A DNA stretch of 64,000 bases from Paguma larvata (GCA_030068075.1 CM057833.1:48627587-48691586); one strand, 5' to 3'. Numbered from the stretch's first letter, positions 23,590 to 35,384 are shown. The notes: a model not told the origin generated them from the sequence alone. Made by a program: numbers and translations.

Positions 23590-23745
23590 TAATTGTGCTT
23601 TAAAATTTTTTTAAATTTAAGTACAGTTAATACAGAATACGACATTAGTTTCAGGTGTATAACATAGTGATTTGACAAGTTTGTACGTTGCACTACGCTC
23701 ACCACAAGTGTAGCTACCATCTGTCCCCACACTATCACCTAAGAG
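23590..23745 (-). mobile_element. L1 3'-UTR fragment, antisense
   Basis: Phrases acattagtttcaggtgtata, acatagtgatttgacaagtt, ctcaccacaagtgtagctac and catctgtccccacac are the L1 3'UTR read backwards. A (GA)n run at 23740-23760 follows. Confidence 0.85.
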
Positions 23746-23862
23746 AGAGAGAGAGAGAGAAGGAATCTGTCACAGTACCAGTAATATCTGAGCTGCATCT
23801 AGAAGTCTGAATCACAGTTTTCTAAGGAGACAGAAATATATTGTATTAAAAGATAATAGAAG

Positions 23863-23982
23863 GAGCCTTGGTGGTTCAGTCATTTAGGCATTTGACTACT
23901 GATCCCAAGGTCATGAGATGGAGCCCCATGTCAGGCTCCTCGCTGAGCCTGGAAACTGCTTGAGGAAAAAAAATTTTTTTTT
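23863..23982 (+). mobile_element. short old SINEC-related element, sense
   Basis: Diverged tRNA-like head (gagccttggtggttcagtca), a shortened core and an A/T tail. The perfect 13-bp repeat aagataatagaag flanks it at 23850-23862 and 23983-23995, so it is a complete insertion despite the missing CT tract. Confidence 0.85.
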
Positions 23983-24170
23983 AAGATAATAGAAGCAAGA
24001 AAGAACATTGAATGCTCTGGGAACTGGAAGGAGAGGGAGGAGGCTTGATCTATATAATTCTGTGACATCTGAGTGTAAAGTGTAATTACAATTACTATTA
24101 ATTTTATTTTCAAAAGAGAAAACTGTGGTGTAGACAGAGTAAGAGATTTATTAAGATTAACTAGCCAATC

Positions 24171-24369
24171 GGGGACACCTGGTGGCTCAGTCATCTGACT
24201 TTGGTTTTGGCTCAGGTCATGATCTCATGCTTTGTGGGTTCAAGCCCCACATTGGGCTCTGCACTGACAGTATGGAGCCTGCTTGAGATTCTCTCTATCT
24301 TTCCCTCTCTCTCTCTCTCCCCCTCTCACTCTCTCTGTCTCTGTCTCTCTCAAAAATAAGTTAAAAAAA
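24171..24369 (+). mobile_element. SINEC, sense
   Basis: Head ggggacacctggtggctcag lacks part of the usual tRNA-like box. Flanks attaactagccaatc (24156-24170) and attagctagccagtc (24370-24384) are a target duplication with two mismatches. Confidence 0.96.
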
Positions 24370-25070
24370 ATTAGCTAGCCAGTCAGCGGCAAATCCAGAA
24401 TTTAAAGTTGGGATTTCTGGAAACTCAGAGGACACTGAATATAAGCAGGAAAGGAAGAAATCAAGGAAACCTGCGCCATGACGAAGGAGAAGGGATGCCC
24501 TAGCAGTGAGGAGAGGAAAGAGAAGGAAAACTGTCTGCTCTACGTCCAGTTCAATCTCTTTTGTTCTCAGAGAGGTCTGGGAAGTTGACCGCCAACTTCC
24601 CTCATCTGATGAGTGAAGTATAATAAATGTCTGCGCTTTTTTTTTTTTTTTGTAGAAATGTGAAGTCGTTTCCAAAATTAGCTCTGTCCAAGTGTTAAAA
24701 CCCCCAAATTCCCAAACTCTCTCAACAGGAAGCAAGCAGTGGACATCCAGATGTTTCTCCTCACAGTATTTGTCTGTGTAGTATTTACATTGATCTTTTT
24801 CTTGTCAAATCATGACTTTATGGAAATGCTTTCTTAAGCTGATTGATCGTTTGCACAAAGGAACTGAGAAGGAGGAACTGAGGGAAACATGGGTGCAGGG
24901 TGCCATGCGGAGACTTAGCCAGTGCTCCATCTTGGAAAACCGCACTTCGAGCGAACGCTCAGAGTTAAGAAATCCACCGAGTACAAAATTCAGCTGAGAC
25001 TTTCCCTTTTCTGTACGAAGAAAGATAGAACAAGGAACCTTGACGAACCCACCCTTTGGAGATTATAAAG
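24370..25070. other. no gene recognised
   Basis: Single-copy DNA with a poly-T run at 24638-24652. A 124-residue minus-strand frame at 24361-24735 has no recognisable content. Confidence 0.4.
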
Positions 25071-25076
25071 GAAAAT

Positions 25077-25300
25077 GCCTGTGTGGCTCTATTTGTTGAG
25101 CGTCCAACTCTTGATTTCAGCCCAGGTCATGATCCCAGGGTCATGGGATCCAGCCCAGCATCAGGATCCATGCTCAGCGTGGGATTCTCTCTCTCTCTCC
25201 CTTCTACCCTTCTCCCCATTCATGCTCTCTCTCTCTAAAAAATAATAATAATTATTATTATTATAAATAATAAAAATTATAAAAATTTTAAAAACAAAAG
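25077..25300 (+). mobile_element. SINEC, sense, with AT-rich tail
   Basis: Head tgcctgtgtggctctatttg, core and CT tract, then an aataataataattattatta tail that is itself partly self-complementary. Flanks aaaggaaaatg / aaaggaaatg. Confidence 0.93.
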
Positions 25301-25494
25301 AAAGGAAATGATCTGTCTGCAAATTATGGAATCCAGCAAAGGTTGTGAATACCAAAAGAATAGCTTTCTGCAGAAGAGAACTGAATAAAGCCTGGGACGA
25401 TAAGTAATCAATAGGCTGTCACCCTGGGTATCATTACTTATCTCACTTTCTGCCAGGAACTGGGCAACAAAGATGCATGCATACCTCAGTTTGT

Positions 25495-25590
25495 CCTCCC
25501 CACAGTCCTAAGAAAAAGGTACTATTTTCATGCTCTCTTTATAGATGAAGAAATCGAGACTCGAGAGAGGTTAAAAGCCAAAAAGTTTAC
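25495..25590 (-). mobile_element. MIR SINE, antisense, first half
   Basis: tatagatgaagaaatcgaga then ctcgagagaggttaaaagcc: antisense MIR. It is interrupted by the SINEC at 25591 and resumes at 25828. Confidence 0.8.
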
Positions 25591-25818
25591 TGGGGCACCT
25601 GGGTAGCTCAGTCGGTTGAGGGTCCAACCCTTGATTTCAACTCAGGTCATGATCTCACAGTCATGAGATTGCGCCCTGCGTGGAGCTCTGCATGGGGCAT
25701 GGAGCCTGCATGAGATTCTCTCTCTCTTTCTCCCTCTGCCTTTCCCCTGCTTATGCATGCAAATGTGCGCTCTCTGGCTCTCTCAAAAATAAAAAAATTA
25801 AAAATAAACAAAAATCCT
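25591..25818 (+). mobile_element. SINEC, sense, inserted into a MIR
   Basis: Standard copy with target duplication aaagtttac at 25582-25590 and 25819-25827. The host MIR continues on both sides, which gives a clear order of insertion. Confidence 0.97.
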
Positions 25819-25827
25819 AAAGTTTAC

Positions 25828-25910
25828 CTACTTAGTAAGCAGCTGAGCCGGGAATCCAACCTCGGTCTACCTCAGTCCAAAGAGACTACGTATTTAACTA
25901 ACCATTATAT
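25828..25910 (-). mobile_element. MIR SINE, antisense, second half
   Basis: cagctgagccgggaatccaa then a cctcagtccaaagagact motif continue the MIR split by the SINEC. Confidence 0.75.
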
Positions 25911-26574
25911 TCTGAATGTAATGTTATTTAATTTGGTTCTTTAAAAAAAAAAAAAAAGAAAAGAAAAGGTGGTGGACCCACTTTGTTGATTCTTCAAGGA
26001 GAAGATGCCTCCGTTTCTAACCTTACCAGAACTGTTTTTCTCTCTTTTAGTAACTCTGTAATGAGAGCCGTTCTTCACCACTCTCCACCCTCCCCCATGA
26101 CAGCTCTTCTGCTTGGGCAATGCATCACTTTTGACCACTTTTTTGTCTTCCTTTTAAGCTGCCATAGTTTCATTCTTTCTTTGAACCCCAAAGATATAAA
26201 AGGTGAACAGCATAACCTAGAAGGTCACAGTGATTGGCGATGAAAAACCAAAACCAAGACCAAAGAAATAGCTACAGAATAAGATCCCAGAAGCCTTTCT
26301 CTTGCCGGGGAACTGGTGACCAGAGATAATGTGTCAGGCTTATAACTGATACCCATTTGATTCATTAGCCTCTCTTCTTCCTCTTTAATTATAATGTTGG
26401 CCAAAACTCCATGTTGTTTGCCCCACTATGAAAGGGAGGGAAGAAAGAGAAAAAAATGAAGATAAATATAACCACCTTTATTTGGATCAACTATGTCTCA
26501 TTAGCAATTTTATGGTTTTAGTGTGGAGAATACTTAGGACAGAAAAGGCATTTTCTCTTTCTATTTTTTTTAAC
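25911..26574. other. no gene recognised
   Basis: Single-copy DNA apart from an A-run at 25943-25968. Confidence 0.4.
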
Positions 26575-27310
26575 TGAATGTTTAATTGGTTTATCCCCTT
26601 TGGGCTAGCTAGAGAAATGCCTATATCCAACATGCACATACTGTATGTAAGAATGGGCATAAACAAAAGTCAAACATCTGCTTACCAGACCTGCCCCTCG
26701 GTCTTCTTCGTAAGCTCCAGGAAAAGCATCTCAAGCTAGTCCCCAGTTTGACTTTGCAGGAATGCTGGGTTCTCTGTAGCGTTTTTGCCTCTCACCTTTC
26801 CTAGGAGTTTATAGGGGGCTTTGAAGTTCCTCTGAACAAACAGGGTCTCTGTGTTTCACTTATTGCTGAGCCAACCCTGGGGCCTCGGTTCCATCAGCTC
26901 CTTATTAAGTGTTTAGTAATTTCAGTTTCCACCTTTTGGTCTTGCTCGCTTTGCAAACATCTGGAGAGAATTAGCTCCCAGGCCTCTGTAACATACCCAT
27001 TTTGTGGTTCTAGAGAGAGTTGCGGGCTAGGGGATGTTGTTGCCCTTAACGAGCTTTCTTTACGGTTTTTAACCGTAAAAGGTACCCTCGTTAAGATTCA
27101 CAGACAAAGAGAAAGCGAGGCCACTCCTCGCTGTTTAGCTCTTGCCTTCTTGACTGTGAATGAAAACTTCATGCAGAAAAGGGTAGAATAAATATCATGA
27201 AAATGGGAATTAAATACAAGATAAAACAATGCATGATAATAATAACAACAACAATGTCCGGACAACTGAAATGAGCTTAAGTCTCCACCTGGATGATTTG
27301 GTGTGATCTC
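26575..27310. other. single-copy block, candidate conserved non-coding DNA
   Basis: No transposon signature. It contains the compound hairpin described separately at 27045-27095 and several retained CpG. Conservation cannot be judged from one sequence. Confidence 0.35.
27045..27095. other. compound inverted repeat (hairpin)
   Basis: Outer arms cttaacgag (27045-27053) and ctcgttaag (27087-27095) are perfect 9-bp complements. Inside them tttacggtt (27059-27067) and aaccgtaaa (27071-27079) are a second perfect 9-bp pair around a 3-base TTT loop. Each arm keeps a CpG. Confidence 0.9.
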
Positions 27311-27317
27311 CACAAGC

Positions 27318-27600
27318 TCTATGGGCCTGTGAGCACTGGAAATGTGTGTAGTACATACTAAGATTTACGGTTAGGAAGTCACACACTAGATTTGGAAGAC
27401 AGTATAAAAAATGTAAAATATTGCAACAATAATTTTATGCAGATTCGATGTTGGAATGATAATAACTTGGAGACATAAGGTTAAAATTAATTTCACCTCT
27501 TTTTTTTCACTTTTTCAATGTCACCATTAGAAAGTTTTTAATCCTATGAGTCACCCACTTTGTGGTTTGCATCACGTTTCTATTGGACAGCAGTGCACTA
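27318..27600 (-). mobile_element. non-autonomous hAT-Charlie-type DNA transposon
   Basis: Ends with tctattggacagcagtgc, the terminal repeat of a common Charlie-type element. The internal words aatgataataacttggagac, aaaattaatttcacctct and actttttcaatgtcacc occur in the known order. The left end is diffuse. Confidence 0.7.
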
Positions 27601-27835
27601 AAGAATCGGACAAATAATTTAACAAGAGATGACTAGGATTGGAAGATTCCTGTGATGGAATCCATGTGACATGAAAGTGAACAGGATGGGTATTAAAAGA
27701 AGTGTTAAGAAAATACCCTGAATTTCAATAAACAGGAGGAGATGGCTATCAGATAGAAACTACTAATTGTTAACTTTTACTCAGGACAAAATTCTAGAAT
27801 CAATTATTAAATACAACATTTACATGTAGATTAAG

Positions 27836-28054
27836 GGGACACCTGGGTGGCTCAATCGGTTAAGCGTCTAACTTCAGCTCAGGTCATGACCTCGTGATTT
27901 GTGGGTTTGAGCCCCGAGCCGGGCTCTGTGTTGACAGCTTAGAGCCTGGAGCCTGCTTCAGATTCTGTATCTCCCTCTCTCTGCCCTTCCCCCACTCGTG
28001 CTCTCTCTCTCTGTCTCTCTCTTCCAAAAATAAACATTAAAAAAATTTTTTTAA
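27836..28054 (+). mobile_element. SINEC, sense
   Basis: Complete copy. Flanks gtagattaag (27826-27835) and gtagactaag (28055-28064) differ at one base and are the target duplication. Confidence 0.97.
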
Positions 28055-28420
28055 GTAGACTAAGAAACAAGTAGATGATCACAAGAAACTATTAAATAAA
28101 ACTACAACTGGTTGAATATTTCTATTCAGTCTTGAAAATCTATCTACAGAGAGGTCTTTGTCGGGTGGGGGGGACCACAAAACTAAAAAATTAATTGAAC
28201 ATGATGAATATCAAAATAAGTACTCAAAACACAATGCATCATTAATGGGAATGTGATGTATAACTTTTATAAATATAAAGTGCTAAGTTCATAAAATGAA
28301 TTGTGTTTGGGTACATCACTGAGGTGGCCCGGCTTGAAAATAATGCCCACACAAAGAATTAATTTTTTTAAGTACGGCACTAACTAAAGGTGTAATATGC
28401 TTGTGGAAAAGTATCATAGG
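28055..28420. other. no gene recognised
   Basis: AT-rich single-copy DNA. Confidence 0.4.
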
Positions 28421-29000
28421 GTGTAGGAGTCTCACTTTATTGTACTGAACTGGCCAAATCTAGAATATTTTGTTCAGTTCTTAGATAACCACATGGTGAG
28501 GGTGTCCTTTTTTTAATTAAAAAAATTTTTTTAATGTCTACTTATTTTTGAAAGAGAGAGAGAGACAGAATGTGAGCAGGAAGGGGCAGAGAGAGAGGGA
28601 GATACAGAATCTGCAGAATCTGAAGCGGGCTCCTTCAGCTCAGAGCCTCCTTCAGCTCAGAGCCTGTCTCCGGGTTCAATCTCACAGACTTCGAGATCAT
28701 GACCCAAGCCAAAGTCAGACACTTAACCCCCTGAGCCACCAAGACGCCCAGGTGAGGGTGTCTTAACAGCTAGAACATGAAGGCCATTCAGCCTGACAAA
28801 GAAGCGCTTCTGAGAATGTCGTGACAGTGTGCTCATTGCTATCACTTGGAGAGTGTAGATATTCCGCTTTGCTACAGAAAACAGACAGACCCAAGAACAG
28901 TTGGTGGACGTTACAGGAAAGGTAAGAACAGATCATTACGAAGGAGAATTTTTAAGTAATCGTGGAGCTCTCCATGGGAAAGGCTGCCTGGAAGATAATA
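28421..29000 (+). mobile_element. possible ancient CR1/L3-like repeat, interrupted by a SINE
   Basis: tattttgttcagttctta before the SINE, and a gttacaggaaaggt...gagctctccatgggaaag series after it, recall an ancient mammal-wide repeat. The family name is a guess. Confidence 0.3.
28507..28750 (-). mobile_element. SINEC, antisense, with internal duplication
   Basis: Minus-strand head ends at 28750. Perfect target duplication ggtgagggtgtc at 28495-28506 and 28751-28762. In the core an 18-bp unit (ctccttcagctcagagcc) is repeated in tandem at about 28631-28666. Confidence 0.96.
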
Positions 29001-29769
29001 AACTAACGCCCTGTCCTTAAGAGTGTTGTTCTGTGGAGGCCAAATGACCATTCCTCAGGAATGTTAAAGAAGATGTTTCTACATCAGAAGGGAGGCTAAC
29101 GTAAGTGACATCTTTTTAATTTCCAATTCTCAAGCTGGAAATCCTGTTGTCAGTATAGTTAATCTAAGATACTCTACAGGCTCCTGCTTTGGTAAAACCA
29201 AGCTAAATATCATCTGGTAGCTTCTTAAAAATGATGGTGCACCAGAAATAGACTGAAAAGACATCTAGCACACAGCAGCTGGCTCTGTGTGTGTTTAGGG
29301 GTGGGGAGGGAGAGAAGCCCGGAGTCGTAGCGTTTGACAATTTCTATGGGGTAAATACTCCTGCCACGGCAAAATTTAACGTAGCCACAGTTTAACAACT
29401 GGCTGGCAAATTTCCTGAGAATCTAACATGTCTCTCGCAGGCCAGTATGAGCCGGCTCCAGCACACCACTGCCCACACGTCACTTAGCCGTTAGGACACA
29501 GTGTCAACGAGACAGAATCAATCTATCAATCAATCAGTTTTTTAAAAAATGTTTTCTACAGGTCACACACCCAGAAAGGTGTTAATACATGACATGGTAT
29601 TTTCCCTCAAAGAACTTAAGGCCAACTGGCAGAAGAGGGAAATGGGTTGGGGGACAAAGATTAACACATCCAGGAAAAATAGAAAGCAATTTAGGACACG
29701 AAACAGTGCTGACCATACAGGTCAATGCTAGCGGAGCTTGGAAAGCAGCAAAGGGACAAAAGCGGATGT
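29001..29769. other. no gene recognised
   Basis: Single-copy DNA. The 60-76-residue frames near 29550-29810 overlap each other on both strands and look like chance. Confidence 0.4.
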
Positions 29770-29925
29770 TTATTGAGCGTTGAAATGTCCCACGTGCTCT
29801 GCGGGCCACCATTTCTGATCTCTAAAGAAACATAATCATAACCCCGTAAGGTAGATATTGTGCCGTCATATGGATGGGGAACCAGAGCCTCAAAAATGTC
29901 AAGACACGGACCTGAAGAAGATGCT
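29770..29925 (-). mobile_element. MIR SINE, antisense
   Basis: tgtttattgagcgttgaaat, then the ccccgtaaggtagatattgt and ggaaccagagcctcaaaaat words: an extended antisense MIR form. Confidence 0.6.
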
Positions 29926-30294
29926 ATCCATCCTTACCTACACATCCAAGATCGGCAGCCAGTCCCTCCTTGGCACTGTCAGAGGAGGAAAGGGTAAGAC
30001 TGAAGCTTAGCTGGAAGGACAGAGAGAATTTAATGCCTCCTCTGAAACTAGAGGTTTACAAAGCAGAGGAATAGTCCTCAACCCGCTTCTTGCCAGGCAG
30101 TCCTGCTGCAGCTGACATGACGAGCTTCTCGGTGGACAGTGTCACTCCTAGTCGCAGCTGACTCAGAAAGCAAGGCAAGCCGACTGGGAGGCGGTCATGC
30201 CCCCAAGCCCCGCCCATCCACCCTAGATCATTTATTCTTGCCACTCTCACAAACTGACCTGGGTGCAGGTTTTAAGTTTCTGTTCAAAATTCCA

Positions 30295-30420
30295 GTGGCT
30301 TGAGTTAGGGAAGTAAATGGCTCCCTGAGCCTCAGTTTCTTCTCACATAAGATGAGAGGAAATACTACCCAATTCACATTCTGTTGAGATTATATGTGTT
30401 AGTTAAGAAACAAAACAAAA
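30295..30420 (+). mobile_element. MIR SINE, sense, first part
   Basis: ctgagcctcagtttcttctc then acataagatgagaggaaata: MIR core in sense, cut by the SINEC that follows. A short remainder (caaatgccaagcacagagca) continues at about 30672-30720. Confidence 0.7.
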
Positions 30421-30421
30421 C

Positions 30422-30652
30422 GGGGTGCCTGAGTGGCTCAGTCGGTTAAGCGTCTGACTCTTGACTCCTGCTCAGGTCATGCATGACCTCACAGTTGGTG
30501 AATTCGAGCCCCGCATCGGACTCTGCACTGATGGTGCGGAGGCTGCTTGGGACTCTCTCTCGCTTCTCTCTCTGCCCCTTCCCACTTGCACACACTCTCT
30601 CTCTCCCTCAAAATAAAGAAGTAAACTTAAAAAAAATTAAAAAATAAAAAAA
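30422..30652 (+). mobile_element. SINEC, sense, inserted in a MIR
   Basis: Complete copy with an aaacaaaacaaaac-type repeat on both sides (about 30405-30420 and 30655-30670), probably target duplication plus tail. Confidence 0.94.
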
Positions 30653-30720
30653 TAAAAAACAAAACAAAAACACCCAGCAAATGCCAAGCACAGAGCAGAT
30701 ATTCAAAAGATATTAAATTC

Positions 30721-32089
30721 CTTTGCCTCCATATAACTGCATGGTTTTCTCCCTAGCTGGACTGTCACGCATATCTTTGTGTACCCAGCAACTAACTCAG
30801 TACATGGCAAAGAGAACAAGTTAGCTCTATTTAGTAACAGCGCTGATTCATTACTCTGGGCTCAGAGATTTTTTTACATTAAATAAAACAAATAAATGTG
30901 CACACGCGAAAGTCCATTCTTGTGTCGAGGAATCAGTATATGCTCCTCTAGGGGCTGGTGATTCCACGCAGGTGAGGGAGTGCCCGCTCTCTGACAAGGC
31001 ATCCAGATTGTCTGCTCTCCTCCATCTGAAAACTGCCTCTACCAGTTTATTTACATCAACAAGGCGTCATCTTTCTTCCATGATCTTTCACTTCCGGTGA
31101 GTTGTTTGGCTGTCCCATTATACTATCAAGGGGTGGCGCTGGGGTGACCACTAAGAGTCCAAGGAACTGTGTCATGCTGGATGCAAGAGTTCAGGTATTA
31201 TGGCAGCTCGAGGCAAGTTCGGTCAAGGAAACAGCAGTGAAGGTCACGGGGCTGTTGGGGGATGCCCTTGTGACCATCACCGCAACCTGAAAGAATTGAC
31301 CAATAATTGCATGAACAGAAGCTGGAAGGAACTGCAGCCTGATGCTTGTCATGACTCCAGGGGGTCTGAGGAGAGCAGAAAAGCGGTTGACGATGTGCAA
31401 AGCTCCGTAGGCTCTCAAGCAAAAGCACTCGAATGTGCTAGTTCACCCCTTCCATTAACTCATCTCCCCCCACGTAGTGCTGCTCACCAGGGCAGGCCCG
31501 CAGGCATTCGCTCCCTCCCCGGGTGCTCCAGGAACAAGCTATGAAACCCACCTATGTATTTTCTGCTCTGATTTTAGCAGACAGCATGAGCTGTCATCTG
31601 GGTTTTATTAAATTCCCTAAGTGAGAGAGTAATTCATACTCCAAAATGTTACAGACTCACTATATACATAGTGAGACTGAAGGAAAACTGTTTTGTTCTT
31701 TTCTGCTTTTCTCTAGTTTGCAAATTTCCTTCGGTGAGCACGGAGGACTTTTATATTCAAACTCATAAACATAGTTTGAAAGAGCAAGAGTTTCATGTCA
31801 GAAACAGAAGTGTAAGCACAGAACGTGCCATTACTAACGGCTTTAAGAACCATATTCCTACAGCCCTGATGATCAGTAAGTCATGTTATTGAGATGTTTA
31901 CCTCTACTTTCTGTGAATTTGAGTGAGCTTTGCCCTAAGACTGCCAAATGAAGGATGGAAAGTACACATTATTATGAGAGGGCTGAGTAATTGAATTCCC
32001 TAGCACCTACCGCAGTGTGAGTTCTAGGTTAAGTCCTTGAAAATGCTAACTTTTCCATAGCTGGGCTTTCTCAGCATGGAATGACAAAA
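30721..32089. other. no gene recognised
   Basis: Single-copy DNA. A 114-residue plus frame at 31200-31544 and two minus frames overlap it; none has a recognisable motif. Confidence 0.4.
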
Positions 32090-32430
32090 TACACGGCAAC
32101 TCTTTGTCCAGGGGCTTACTCGGCATCAGCTGTGTGCCAGGCACTGTTCTGGGGATTGAAGATACAAAAATAAACTGTGCCCTCACTCTAGTTAGGAAGG
32201 TAGATATGAAAACAGTATAGCGGTACCAGAGGGGTGACTTACTACTAAAGGGTTTGGGTGAATGATCACAGCAGGATTCATAAAGGCCAAGACATTTCAA
32301 TAGTCTTCACTTGAAAGAAGGAATTTGCTAAGCAGACCAGATATAGTTGGGTGGTAAAGAGATGGGTAGAGGTGAGAAGAATCCAGCAGAGGGAAAAATG
32401 GGAGCATGATCAGGGCTCTGGGACCGAAAA
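32090..32430 (-). mobile_element. L2 LINE, antisense
   Basis: gctgtgtgccaggcactgtt, ctggggattgaagatacaaa, then the ccctcactctagttaggaag word: L2 3' end read backwards, fading into diverged sequence. Confidence 0.7.
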
Positions 32431-34138
32431 TTTAAAGTTCTCGAAGACGTAACAGTTCTTGTCCCAGACGAGAAGCTAGGCTAGTAAACCACTGTGAATC
32501 CTAATTCCATCAAACACCTATTAGCCCTGCCATGGACCCAGCATAAGTATGGTGATGACTCAAGAAAACAACATGATATCAGCCCCCAAAATCACTTGAT
32601 GATCAGTGAGTTGTCTTACTGTGATACGTCCTGTCCTTTTGGTGAAATTGCAGAGTAAAGTTTCAAATGCTGAGGCTGCCCATTTGAGAATGTGAACTTG
32701 AGTATTAGGATTAGCATGATAAATACTTACATTTTGTATACTCTACTGGAGATCCTGGGACGACTCTTCCTGAAAGACATTACAACCCGGATACCGTCCT
32801 ACCACCTAGACAGGAAAGAAAGGGAAGGGGCTGTGACACTGATGGTGCTTTGCTTGTGTCTCCGGCAGCTTTCCAGTCCAAGAAATAAGAATAATTGTGA
32901 GGCAACTTTAATCTTCACCAAGCTCTCTTGAAGCATATCAAAGAGAATCCCAAATGCACAGCAAAGCATCTTAAAATTGCCTTTTCCCATCTCTCTCTAG
33001 TCATATATATCTTACATTTATGGTTCCCTCCTCCTCATTCTTTCCCCCTTCTCCCTGTATTCCTCCAATCTCTCTTAAACCCAACAGCAAGAGTGCTTGT
33101 CCTTCACCCCGGCTCCCTTCCCCCTTTCTGAATTTATTTCTCCTGTGGCTGGTAGCTCTCTCTCCCCTTTCTAAAGTAAATCAATTTCACCTTTCTCCGA
33201 TCAACACCGCGGTATTTTTATATTTGTGGCAAAAGTTTAATAGGCAGAATTGGGGGGTGCTTTGCAGAGGCTAGAATACCCAGGAGAATGATTTGTTTTC
33301 CTCGTCATCTGGAGAGCAAGCATCTTTAGCCACTGCTGGCTCAGTTTCTTTCTGATGGATCCCACATTTTAGGCCTTGCTCACCCTAAAAACAAAAGACT
33401 TCCCCTATCAGAGAAGGTCGATGTAAAATGATGTTCATAAGTCTGTTTTGCCTTAAGTCTTTCCCCTTTGTTGATAGCAAATTTGGCTCTGCATTCCTTA
33501 CTCATCCAGTGTGGTTAACTATGAGAATACTGTTCATTTAGTGCCGGTTTTCCCCACAATCCCCAAGGGCAGGGGCTCGAGACGTTAGCCAGGAAAATAA
33601 CCCCGGAAAACGGGATGCACTTACTTCTCATTGTATTTAGTATTTGTTGAAGTGAATTGAACGGGAGCATACGTTTCTCAAAGGTTCTTTTAGTCCCTTG
33701 AAGCAAGTGTGAACCAAGTGTCATTGAAGCCATGAAACTTGGCACAGAGATAGTTGCCTTTCACCCTGCCTCAACCCACCACATGAATGGGTGACCAGGA
33801 AGCAATCTTCCCTTCATAGGATTTCCTCCAATATCTATGCTGCAAGCCAAGGATCTGTTAGTACAGAAAAAGCCATTTGTTTTTCCTTTCCTTTGAGGGA
33901 AATGACAAGATGCAAAGTTCTCAGACCCAATTCCTGACGGCTCTGCACCCATTCTGGCATCTGAAGAGTTAATCTGCTGCCACCTAGTGGCTCTCAGCCA
34001 GCCTGCGACCCCCAGCTCCCAGAAGAGGAATGAGTGAGGGTGACTGGGGTGAGGTTGCCTTGGTGAAGGGGGCAAGGTTCCGGAGTAGCTTTGTCTTTCC
34101 ATCCCAAAGCACTAGTTTCAAGTCTTTTCGAAAGCAAA
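32431..34138. other. single-copy DNA, no gene recognised
   Basis: No repeat or exon recognised over 1.7 kb. The part from 33000 to 33180 is pyrimidine-rich and gives leucine/proline/serine frames. Confidence 0.4.
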
Positions 34139-34235
34139 TTCTCTCTCTTCTGTCTTCCCCCCTCTCCTTCCCTCTCCCTTTCTTTCCCCTTCCCTCCCTC
34201 TTTCTCTCTCATTCCCCCTCTCTTTCTGACTCGCA
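34139..34235. repeat. polypyrimidine tract
   Basis: About 97 bases, almost only C and T (tctctcttctgtc, ccctctccttccctctccc and similar). Confidence 0.88.
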
Positions 34236-34289
34236 ACTGCAGCCTGTTTCCTCTAGACCTGAGGCAAAACAGTAGTACAGGCTAGGATT

Positions 34290-34700
34290 TCTTGCAAGTT
34301 TTCCACTGTGGGGTGCCGCAACAGCTGTGACCCTGGCTTGATTTTGATGTAGACTTCAAGGGCGCCGTCCCCAGCAGGGGGAACATTTTTACCTCAGGAG
34401 CCTATTCACATTGGTAGCCTTGGCAGGGAAAGTTCCAGAAGCTTTGATTACACAAATACCTCTGCTAGGTACAGGCCCCTTCTTGGCAACCTGGGGAGAG
34501 AGAATGTGCACGTGGGCTGATTAAACCAAATGACCCGTTTCCTTTGCTGGGGTGGAGGCTGGGGGGCTGAGGGCTGGGGGTCTTCAGCTTGGAAATGATT
34601 TTTTCCTTGGCTGTGTTGCCTGGAAACTTGGAGAGTTTAATTAGGACTGGGGAGGTTTTTGGCTTCTGCAGCTGCCTCTGCTCTCCCCCAGGGTTAGTGA
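34290..34700. other. single-copy block, candidate regulatory DNA
   Basis: Mixed GC-rich and AT-rich words (ggctgattaaaccaaatgac, gagtttaattaggactgg) with a G-run cluster at 34549-34580. No transposon signature. Confidence 0.3.
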
Positions 34701-34702
34701 GT

Positions 34703-34704
<2 letters not shown>

Positions 34705-34754
<50 letters not shown>
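34705..34754. repeat. (GT)n microsatellite
   Basis: About 25 uninterrupted GT units; likely polymorphic. Confidence 0.97.
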
Positions 34755-34756
<2 letters not shown>

Positions 34757-35384
34757 TGCAGGCCAAAGCCGTCTGGAGAAGTGAATTGTGTACCATGGCA
34801 GATGTGACTCTTTTTATTTCAATTGATTTCAGTTAATAACTTTTAACCTTGTGAACCAGAGAGGCTGCGTGTGGTTTATGTATCTCGGGCTGGAGCCTGG
34901 ACAACTGGGTGGAAGTGGTAGCTCTTACCTTACTTCCTAGATCCATCAAGGGCCAATCTTGGGAAATTTTCTAAATGTTCCCAAGCAAGTCCGAGAAGGA
35001 CTGCCCCAGGTCAGTGTCTCCCTGACTCTGTGAGTTCCAAATGAAAAGTGAGACAGAGCCCAGCCTGCTCTAATGCAATTATCCTACTTTGTTAGGGAAA
35101 AAGAACAAACAAATTAAAATACAATATTTTTAATCCTTTATTAACCTCAGTGCCATTTATTAGCTTCAACATCATCAATTAGTTATTCTCTTATATGGGG
35201 TTTTGAAGAATTGAGGAAGAAGAGTTTTCCATTTTGGGAAAATGGATATGTTCATATCTACTGATTTTTCAAATGCAAACATAATATATAATATGTTCCA
35301 CTCATAAAAGAATTAAAGACAGAAGTAAAACCCCTCTTGCTCAAAGGGAGTTTTTCCAGCTGGAGTCAAGATCAATCTAGGCAC
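34755..35384. other. no gene recognised
   Basis: Single-copy, AT-rich toward 35100-35300. Confidence 0.4.

Noticed and set aside
31200..31544. 114-residue frame as an exon
   Set aside because: No recognisable domain, overlapping frames on the other strand and no defensible splice sites.
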